In this document: piece by piece, positions 6,489 to 11,077 of the stretch
How positions within the stretch are numbered: the stretch's first letter is position 1
How the letters are laid out: each line of letters opens with the position of its first letter
Source of the DNA: Spirochaetales bacterium
GTDB lineage: Bacteria; Spirochaetota; Spirochaetia; Treponematales; Rectinemataceae
Direction: 5' to 3'
NCBI GenBank assembly: GCA_015657395.1
Contig: JADLKI010000014.1
Location: 109,867-120,943 of the forward strand
Length of the DNA: 11,077 nucleotides
Made by a program: the position numbers and the translations under genes
The notes under the pieces: model-generated
Told to the model about the DNA's origin: nothing
What the model saw: the letters and a program-made list of their open reading frames with translations, nothing else
Database searches by the model: none

Positions 6489-7373
6489 CTATTCCTGTGG
6501 AATTGCAAAGTTTTTAACGGTCTTATATGTATACCGTATTATAAGGCTGATTGATATGATAAATACAATGAACATTATTGGGAAATAATCCCGCAGACTT
6601 GCAATTGTCAGCGTTGATTCATATTCGTCGGTACCGAAACTGTCACCAATTTTTATTATATAGGGAATGGTGTTGTTGCACATATGACACAGTATGGAAT
6701 AGTGAAGGCTTTTTGTCCGGAGAAGCAATACCGACATCACTATTCCAAATCCGAACATACCGAGCACATTGTCGTGGAAAAGACCGAATAGCAATGAAGA
6801 CGTTATCAGCCCAAATACCATGTTTTTCTTCTGCGCCAGTCGGTTCAACAAAAAACCTCTGAAAAATATTTCTTCAACAAACGGCGCTATAAAACAAATC
6901 GTCATCATATATATGATATTTACAGTGGTAATATTCTTTATGTCGAAGGAGTCCAGGCCCCTGCTTTTGCTGACTACCGAAGTCGCAAAATCGGGAAATA
7001 TCAAAGAAACAGGATAATAACTTACGTAAAATGATGATATGCTAAAAATAATTAGAATAAAAAGAATGAATAGCAGGTGGTGTATTTTTATTTTTTCAAA
7101 ATCCCTGGAGAAGAATACTGTTCTCAGCGAATACCCATTCTTTTTGAGTTTCCTTACGATGAATACCAACATTAAAGAATAAAGCAGAAGGCCGTTTATT
7201 GTCTTTAATATTGCTTCTTCTCGGGAGGATGAAATTTCAAATATTCCCACAATAAATTCGGCGCCAATAGTTAGGACAAACCAGAGCACGGCATAAGGAA
7301 TGAAATGGCGTATTTTAATCTTTTTGAATGGTTCGGAAAATGGAGTTTCCATATCCCACACCGTTTTTATCAC
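6489..7373 (-). CDS. CPBP-family intramembrane metalloprotease (Abi/CAAX-like)
   Basis: The 294-residue polytopic membrane protein belongs to the CPBP/Abi family (PF02517), related to eukaryotic CAAX prenyl protease Rce1. The glutamate-histidine active site is intact: EEIFFRG (167-173, motif 1), FGLFH (196-200, motif 2) and HMCNN (230-234, motif 3). Helices are visible at about 24-47, 60-75, 98-118, 152-166, 184-199, 204-220 and 260-280. Bacterial members serve in bacteriocin self-immunity, maturation of peptides or unknown membrane proteolysis. The start is uncertain: GTG at 7373 gives the longest form, but has no good ribosome site; ATG at 7352 or GTG at 7361 are alternatives, all upstream of helix 1. 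It is very AT-rich (7021-7080 has 16 G/C of 60). It heads a run with DUF1697 (5-base gap) and DUF998. No bacteriocin gene is seen nearby. Confidence 0.87.
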   Translation of the reverse strand: MIKTVWDMETPFSEPFKKIKIRHFIPYAVLWFVLTIGAEFIVGIFEISSSREEAILKTINGLLLYSLMLVFIVRKLKKNGYSLRTVFFSRDFEKIKIHHLLFILFILIIFSISSFYVSYYPVSLIFPDFATSVVSKSRGLDSFDIKNITTVNIIYMMTICFIAPFVEEIFFRGFLLNRLAQKKNMVFGLITSSLLFGLFHDNVLGMFGFGIVMSVLLLRTKSLHYSILCHMCNNTIPYIIKIGDSFGTDEYESTLTIASLRDYFPIMFIVFIISISLIIRYTYKTVKNFAIPQE

Positions 7374-7398
7374 TTCATACTATCATTCTTTTTGCTCT

Positions 7399-7448
7399 GC
7401 CGACACAGCGGCTTGCCGCCGTGTCGGCCCAAGGCGCGTATTGCGCCT
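7399..7448. other. tandem GC-rich hairpins between two genes, no U-tract
   Basis: GCCGACAC (7399-7406) pairs with GTGTCGGC (7421-7428); after an A/C mismatch GCGG (7408-7411) pairs with CCGC (7416-7419), leaving loop CTTG. Directly beside it AGGCGC (7432-7437) pairs with GCGCCT (7443-7448) and overlaps the stop codon of the upstream reading frame. On the minus strand the second stem is followed by AGAGCAAAAAG, so a U-tract is missing. This may end transcription inefficiently or separate the two transcripts by structure. It is far more GC-rich than the AT-rich CPBP gene downstream. Confidence 0.5.
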
Positions 7449-7725
7449 ATTCAGCCATCTTTCCTTCTTCTCCTGTTTCCAGCACTTTCTCTATCTCATC
7501 TCTGTGTGATTGTATCTTCGCCTTGAATTTTATTCTCTCTCCTTCCACCTTCAGCACATCATCATGGATTTCTGCATGAACCTCGGACCGTGATACAAGT
7601 TCTCCTTGTATAGAGATCCAATGCGTGCTGATCACAAGTTCAGTTCTCAGCAGTGCATCAAAAATGAAAAACAAAGCCAAGGAAATACCCAGGGATATTG
7701 ACCAGATAGTCGTTGATTCAATTTG
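7447..7725 (-). pseudogene. 3' half of a small membrane-protein gene, same frame, behind an in-frame TGA
   Basis: This frame continues, codon for codon, the frame of 7983-7726 past its TGA stop and stays open for 92 residues. It begins with a short loop (Gln-Ile-Glu-Ser) and a hydrophobic helix (about residues 5-24, TTIWSISLGISLALFFIFDALL region), then a soluble tail with alternating strands (THWISIQGEL, VLKVEGERIKFKAKIQ) and a charged C-terminus. No ATG or GTG stands upstream of or within the helix. The only usable starts there are CTG and a TTG at 7680 inside the helix, neither with a ribosome site. I therefore read it as the second half of one four-helix protein interrupted by a nonsense codon, rather than an independent gene. 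If it is independent, translation would start at TTG 7680 (77 residues). The strand-rich tail vaguely recalls PH-like modules of bacterial membrane proteins; no family is assigned. Confidence 0.5.
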
Positions 7726-7983
7726 TCATAGGGTCATGACGGTAAAAGACAGTATGACTAAGAAGGTGCCGAATAGTGTGAGCCATTTCTTATAGGAGGT
7801 GAAGAGAAGGGTATCTTTTTTCAAGATATGATAGCTCACCATTCTGACGATGAGTGCGGCCAAAGGCATCAGAGGCAAAATTTGAAGCGAAGCGATTCGT
7901 ATGTCGACGAGGCCGGTTAAATAGAATATCGAGACAGGAATAAGTGAGGTGAGTAATAAGAGGAACGTTTTACTATATAACAT
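7726..7983 (-). CDS. small membrane protein, probably the N-terminal half of a split gene
   Basis: The 85-residue product contains three hydrophobic helices (about 6-23, 31-50 and 66-85) and is of no family I recognise. Two adjacent ATG codons, 7986 and 7983, can start it; AAGGA stands 4 and 7 bases before them, so 7983 fits better. An in-frame extension to 8085 runs through the promoter and hairpin and is not credible. Helix 3 ends exactly at the TGA (7728-7726) and a fourth helix follows in the same frame. A normal membrane protein would continue there, which suggests a nonsense mutation, a sequencing error or recoding. It has its own near-consensus promoter just upstream. Function unknown. 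Confidence 0.6.
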   Translation of the reverse strand: MLYSKTFLLLLTSLIPVSIFYLTGLVDIRIASLQILPLMPLAALIVRMVSYHILKKDTLLFTSYKKWLTLFGTFLVILSFTVMTL

Positions 7984-8002
7984 CATGACATCCTTTTTTA
8001 TA

Positions 8003-8031
8003 ATGATAGGTTGTAGCAAACTCTGTGTAAA
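8003..8031 (-). promoter_or_regulatory. near-consensus sigma70 promoter for the small membrane-protein gene
   Basis: On the minus strand TTTACA (8031-8026, 5 of 6 to TTGACA) and TATCAT (8008-8003, 5 of 6 to TATAAT) are separated by exactly 17 bases. The expected transcription start, near 7996, leaves a leader of only about 12 bases that still holds the AAGGA ribosome site. The -35 box is one base from the inverted repeat at 8033-8061. This is the best promoter-like match I found in the window. Confidence 0.5.
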
Positions 8032-8032
8032 C

Positions 8033-8061
8033 GGCCATACTGCGCAGAGGAGAGTATGGCC
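8033..8061. other. 9-bp perfect inverted repeat next to the -35 box
   Basis: GGCCATACT (8033-8041) and AGTATGGCC (8053-8061) are exact inverted copies around an 11-base centre. It lies in the 122-base gap between pirin and the small membrane-protein gene. As RNA it would form a hairpin after the pirin stop, but only GTTT follows it on the minus strand. As DNA it is well placed for an activator or repressor site, centred about 50 bases upstream of the expected transcription start. Confidence 0.5.
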
Positions 8062-8105
8062 ACTACGGAGGAAGTTCAGTGCCATCGATCCGCTTATTGG
8101 TAATC

Positions 8106-9020
8106 TTATTTCTTTTTATTCTTGATAAAGGTGCCTTTTCTCAGTTCTTTATAGGCCGTCTCCAATTCTTCTCTCGTATTCATCACTATGGGGCCATACC
8201 AGGCAATCGATTCATGGAGGGGAGCCCCTGAAATCAGCAAGAACCGCACCGACGAACCCTCAGTGGAAACTGTTATGTGGTCTCCATCACCGAATAATAT
8301 GAGATTGCCGTTCCCTATTGCTTTCCCGCAGTTCATATCGAAGTAATTGGCTCCCTCTATGTCGTAACTGTAGGGGTTGCTCTGATCGCAGAATACGGCG
8401 GACCCTCCTATCACATAGGCAAATACGGTATGCCCTTTGGTCGTCGCAAGAGAGAAGTTGATCCCCGCAGGAATAAAAATATCGAGATATTCCGGCGAGA
8501 TGACCACATCCCGTATGGGACCCCGAATGCCATCGCACTCGCCCGCGATGACTTTTATGAGGACTCCGTCTGCTCTCTTTACTTCTGGTATTTGATCGCT
8601 GGTCAACCCACGATACCGTGGGTCCATCATCTTGTGGCCTGAAGGAAGGTTTGCCCAGAGCTGAAATCCGTGCATTGATCCTTCTTTATCGCCTTTGGGC
8701 ATTTCCTGATGAAAGATACCACTTCCTGCCGTCATCCATTGGATGTCGCCCGGACCGATAACTCCTGAAGTGCCCGTACTGTCTCCGTGTTCTACCGTGC
8801 CTTTTAGAACATAGGTGATAGTTTCTATGCCCCGATGGGGATGCCATGGAAATCCCTTCAGATAGTCTTCTGGATTGTCTGACCGGAAATCGTCCAGCAA
8901 GAGAAAAGGATCATATTCATAAGGGTCTCCCAAACCAATCGCACGGTGTAAATGAACGCCGGCGCCTTCAATGGTAGCCCTGCTTCTGATGACTTTTTTG
9001 ATGGGTCGTAATTCTGTCAT
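8106..9020 (-). CDS. pirin-family cupin protein
   Basis: The 304-residue protein is a full-length pirin (PF02678 plus PF05726), a cytosolic bicupin with one iron-type metal in the N-terminal cupin; some members oxidise quercetin with O2. All four metal ligands are present: His60 and His62 in WHPHRGIET (59-67), His104 and Glu106 in FHQEMP (103-108). GDIQWMTAGSGI (91-102) is the typical strand between them. The C-terminal cupin ends with SGAPLHESIAWYGPIVMNT and NTREELETAYKELRKGTF, as in well-conserved pirins. The ATG at 9020 has GGGAGGT 7 bases upstream; an in-frame extension to 9116 has no ribosome site and lies in AT-rich, promoter-like sequence, so I exclude it. It stands alone, 102 bases from the MFS gene and 122 from the next gene. 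Its physiological substrate is unknown. Confidence 0.93.
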   Translation of the reverse strand: MTELRPIKKVIRSRATIEGAGVHLHRAIGLGDPYEYDPFLLLDDFRSDNPEDYLKGFPWHPHRGIETITYVLKGTVEHGDSTGTSGVIGPGDIQWMTAGSGIFHQEMPKGDKEGSMHGFQLWANLPSGHKMMDPRYRGLTSDQIPEVKRADGVLIKVIAGECDGIRGPIRDVVISPEYLDIFIPAGINFSLATTKGHTVFAYVIGGSAVFCDQSNPYSYDIEGANYFDMNCGKAIGNGNLILFGDGDHITVSTEGSSVRFLLISGAPLHESIAWYGPIVMNTREELETAYKELRKGTFIKNKKK

Positions 9021-9122
9021 TGTTATTACCTCCCAGACTATGGATAGAATCAGAATACCAAATTTCTGGTTAAAAATATATATACTGCAAAGAATTACGC
9101 ACTGCAGATTCCCCACGCCGGC

Positions 9123-10400
9123 TCAAGACGAATGTCCGGTCCCTGTACTGTTCAATGCTTTTTCTATCTTTGTCTTCTTATTCATCTCTTTCATTGCGGG
9201 GATGAACGCCATGCTGAACGTGGTGATGAAATAGGCGACACCCAGCCCCGCCAGAAGAGGGAGCGTGCCGAGTTTCTCTGTCAGAATGCCGCCCAACAGC
9301 ATCCCCAGTGGCATCGCAAGCCATGCCCCTGCCTGAATTGCGCCGAAGACCCGCCCGCGCATATCCGGCGGGATGCGCTCGAACTCCACCGTTCCGATGA
9401 TGGGATTCAACGGACCCGCGCCGATGCTCGATATAAGGGTCGACGCCACCAGTACGGCGATGGGCGGTTGAAAGAGATAGACCCAAAACCGGACTGTGGT
9501 GAGCATGAACGCTCCCACAAAGGTCGCATGGCGAGGAAGGCGGTGTCCGATGGCGGCGAAGATCAAGCCGCCGATGACCGCCCCGCCGCCGTTTGCCGCG
9601 ATCAGCAGGCCCAGATTGAGCGCGCTGCCATAGACCTCCTTTACGTACACCGGCAGGACCACACCGCCGAAGATCGCATCCAGAAAATTTGTCAGCATGA
9701 CCGTGACCACGATGGCCAGGATCAATGCGTCCATTCTGATGAAGCGCAGCCCCTCTTGCAGCTCATCGAAGTATCCGCCCGGTTTGGATCCCTCTTCGAC
9801 CGACATTTTCCCGGGGATGATGGCCCAAATGATCCCCGCGGAGACGAAGAACGAGACGGCGTCCAGCCACAGCACGTTTTCCGTGCCCATGATGCCGATC
9901 AGGAAACCCGCCAGCGGGGCGCCGACCAGCCGTGAACCGCGCTCGATCACATGGATGAGGGAGGTGGCTCTTTCGAGGGGCATGCCCGCCTGTTTTGCCA
10001 GTTCCGGGAGCAGCGCCTCGCGGGCAGTGTTGCCGGGGGCATCGAGCAGGGCGCCGAGGAACACCAGCACCATCAACTGCCAGAACTCCAGTCCTATGGT
10101 GAAGTGCAGGACAGGAATCATTGCGGTGGTCACACCGCTCGCCAGGTCTGAGATGATGCTGGTGCGCTTGTAACCGAGCCTGTCAATCAGTGTCCCGCCG
10201 AAGAAGCCGGCCAGTACGACAGGCAGGATGGTAAAGAAGCCCGTGATGCCTGTCCGTGCGGCGCTGCCCGTGGTCTGCAGCACGAACCACGGAATGGCGA
10301 TGGTCGAAAAGACATTGCCGACGAGCGAAATCGCGTTGGCGGCGAATAACGAATAGAGTGGGGTAGGGTTGAGTTTCGCTTCCTGTGTTGTTGTTTGCAT
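9123..10400 (-). CDS. MFS drug/solute exporter (MFS_3, MefA/EntS-like)
   Basis: The 425-residue protein is a 12-helix major facilitator, closest in pattern to the MFS_3/macrolide-efflux and enterobactin-exporter branch, which extrude small molecules with proton antiport at the inner membrane. Motif A is FFGGTLIDRLGYKRT (66-80), between helices 2 and 3; a second, degenerate copy AAIGHRLPRH follows helix 8, where it is expected. The N-terminus LYSLFAANAISLVGNVFSTIAIPWFVLQTTGSA (15-47) and the DAPGNTAREALLPELA segment after helix 4 are typical of this group. The ATG at 10400 has only AGGA about 10 bases upstream. Base composition differs sharply from its neighbours: 9541-9600 has 44 G/C of 60, whereas the CPBP gene at 7021-7080 has 16 of 60. 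This suggests recent transfer. Substrate is unknown, and no regulator lies beside it. Confidence 0.9.
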   Translation of the reverse strand: MQTTTQEAKLNPTPLYSLFAANAISLVGNVFSTIAIPWFVLQTTGSAARTGITGFFTILPVVLAGFFGGTLIDRLGYKRTSIISDLASGVTTAMIPVLHFTIGLEFWQLMVLVFLGALLDAPGNTAREALLPELAKQAGMPLERATSLIHVIERGSRLVGAPLAGFLIGIMGTENVLWLDAVSFFVSAGIIWAIIPGKMSVEEGSKPGGYFDELQEGLRFIRMDALILAIVVTVMLTNFLDAIFGGVVLPVYVKEVYGSALNLGLLIAANGGGAVIGGLIFAAIGHRLPRHATFVGAFMLTTVRFWVYLFQPPIAVLVASTLISSIGAGPLNPIIGTVEFERIPPDMRGRVFGAIQAGAWLAMPLGMLLGGILTEKLGTLPLLAGLGVAYFITTFSMAFIPAMKEMNKKTKIEKALNSTGTGHSS

Positions 10401-10424
10401 TATAGAGTTTTCCTGCCTGTCTAT

Positions 10425-10455
10425 TGTCGCACTGAGCGCAGCCGAAGCGCAACGC
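10425..10455. repeat. dispersed-repeat-like palindromic element upstream of the MFS gene
   Basis: The sequence centres on CACTGAGCGCAGCCGAAGCG (10430-10449); on the minus strand it reads CTTCGGCTGCGCTCAGTG. From memory, this resembles the CTTCGACTGCGCTCAG-type intergenic repeat found in many copies in several bacterial phyla. GCGC at 10436-10439 can pair with GCGC at 10447-10450. A weak promoter-like pair, TTGCGC (10452-10447) and GACAAT (10428-10423) 18 bases apart, lies over it. Only one copy is seen in this window, so the repeat nature rests on recall. Confidence 0.4.
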
Positions 10456-10461
10456 TACTTT

Positions 10462-10992
10462 CTATATAGGGAGATTTGATCCTTTGAGAGAGGTAACAAC
10501 TGACTCTGTTAACTGCCCGACTTCTTTTTCGTTGATCTTATAGGCAGATGTATCTTTACGTTCCGGCTTTGGTTCTTTGGGCAGCAGATCTGCAATGTGC
10601 AGATCCACGACAGCTACAGGTGCTTTGCCGAGTCTCTTCGTCAATTCATCCTTGAGTTTCGGATTGGGACCCTCCGCTCCGCCACTTATTGAGATATAAG
10701 CATATTTATCAATTTTTGCCCCATATTGCTTGAAGCATGCCCGAAAAGGTGCTGCGACCTGTCCCATCCAGACGGGCCCCACAAACATGACAACATCATA
10801 TTCCCCAAACCTGTCCTGCAATGGCTCGATTTTCAGTGTCCGGTTCAACATCACATCAAGTGCTATGGTGCCTGTCGTTCGTTTTTTAGGTTCGGTAATC
10901 CTGATATGTTGTGCCGATAATGACGTCGCCAGGCCTTTTGCCAAAGCCTGGTTATTACCAGTCAGGGAATAGGATACAATAAGTGTTGCCAT
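10462..10992 (-). CDS. flavodoxin-like (FMN-binding) protein
   Basis: The 176-residue product has a flavodoxin fold. SYSLTGNNQALAKGLA (7-22) is the phosphate-binding loop for FMN, YDVVMFVGPVWMGQVAAPFRA (65-85) holds the strand and loop that usually stack on the isoalloxazine ring (Trp75), and YAYISISGGAEGPNP (97-111) is the third flavin loop. It lacks membrane segments and should be cytosolic. Such single-domain proteins act as electron carriers or as small NAD(P)H:quinone or protoporphyrinogen-type oxidoreductases; which one is not clear. The ATG at 10992 has GAGGAGGT 5 bases upstream, clearly better than an in-frame start at 11007. The stop lies 61 bases before the MFS gene, with the palindromic repeat between. 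The 85 bases upstream (10993-11077) show a GGATTTT direct repeat but no convincing promoter. Confidence 0.87.
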   Translation of the reverse strand: MATLIVSYSLTGNNQALAKGLATSLSAQHIRITEPKKRTTGTIALDVMLNRTLKIEPLQDRFGEYDVVMFVGPVWMGQVAAPFRACFKQYGAKIDKYAYISISGGAEGPNPKLKDELTKRLGKAPVAVVDLHIADLLPKEPKPERKDTSAYKINEKEVGQLTESVVTSLKGSNLPI

Positions 10993-11077
10993 GGCCGACC
11001 TCCTCATTGCGGCAGATGGTCATTTCTCATAAGGGATTTTCCGATTGGATTTTTGGGGAACCAACCTTTTTCTACTC

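Noticed and set aside
6489..7373. Phage abortive-infection or defence role for the CPBP gene
   Set aside because: The Abi name of the family is historical; no toxin, nuclease or defence partner is near it, so a defence role cannot be supported.
8062..8085. Longer start (8085) for the small membrane-protein gene
   Set aside because: The extension passes through the inverted repeat and the promoter and has no ribosome site; AAGGA before the ATG pair at 7986/7983 is better.
9041..9110. Promoter for pirin in the AT-rich gap
   Set aside because: TATATATATT and TATTCT are present, but none has an acceptable -35 at 16-18 bases.
9021..9116. Longer N-terminus for pirin from 9116
   Set aside because: The family begins close to MTELRPIKKV, and GGGAGGT stands at the right distance before the ATG at 9020.
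9132..9935. 267-codon plus-strand reading frame opposite the MFS gene
   Set aside because: It is rich in Arg, Asp, Gln and His with no family resemblance, as expected for the antisense of a GC-rich membrane-protein gene; the MFS protein on the minus strand is unmistakable.
1489..10992. Chromosomal integron cassette array
   Set aside because: Co-oriented single genes and bulged hairpins fit the idea, but I found no paired RYYYAAC...GTTRRRY ends around the hairpins, several genes are only 5-22 bases apart, and no integrase is present in the window.

Overview
The window looks like an accessory region of a bacterial chromosome. Most genes have a strong Shine-Dalgarno sequence (GGAGG/GAGGAG types), and one protein has a typical bacterial Sec signal peptide ending in ...LHA-Q. 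The lineage cannot be fixed from the sequence. A spirochaete or another anaerobe of middling GC would fit, but that is a guess. I see no RNA gene, CRISPR array, transposase, integrase or replication origin.

Layout: the left end (1-381, plus strand) is the 3' part of an alpha/beta hydrolase gene. Everything else is on the minus strand and should be read from right to left. In transcription order: flavodoxin-like protein (10992-10462), MFS exporter (10400-9123), pirin (9020-8106), a small membrane-protein gene split by one in-frame TGA (7983-7726 and 7725-7447), a tight three-gene run of CPBP protease, DUF1697 and DUF998 (7373-5307), DJ-1/PfpI protein plus an alpha-alpha-toroid-like protein of unknown function 9 bases apart (5226-3670), a Sec-exported nitroreductase-like protein (3561-2989), a two-domain PhnB/VOC protein (2928-2053), an isochorismatase-family cysteine hydrolase (1995-1489) and a PF06189-type 5'-nucleotidase (1448-522). 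The last gene converges on the alpha/beta hydrolase.

How the genes relate: they do not form one recognisable pathway. Most look like one- to three-gene modules of small-molecule housekeeping or stress enzymes (hydrolases, flavoproteins, cupin and VOC proteins), placed side by side in one orientation with gaps of 5-120 bases. Plausible functional pairs are the cysteine hydrolase with the 5'-nucleotidase (nucleotide or pyridine salvage) and the DJ-1 protein with the toroid-like protein; both are inferences. The MFS gene has much higher GC than its neighbours and a palindromic intergenic repeat just upstream, which suggests separate acquisition.

The observations most worth a second look are the gene split by a single TGA at 7726-7728, a near-consensus promoter abutting a 9-bp inverted repeat upstream of it, the uncharacterised toroid-like protein coupled to a DJ-1 protein, the exported nitroreductase, the GC-rich MFS island, and several strong intergenic hairpins without the U-tract of an ordinary terminator. 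I did not find convincing evidence of a wholly new system.
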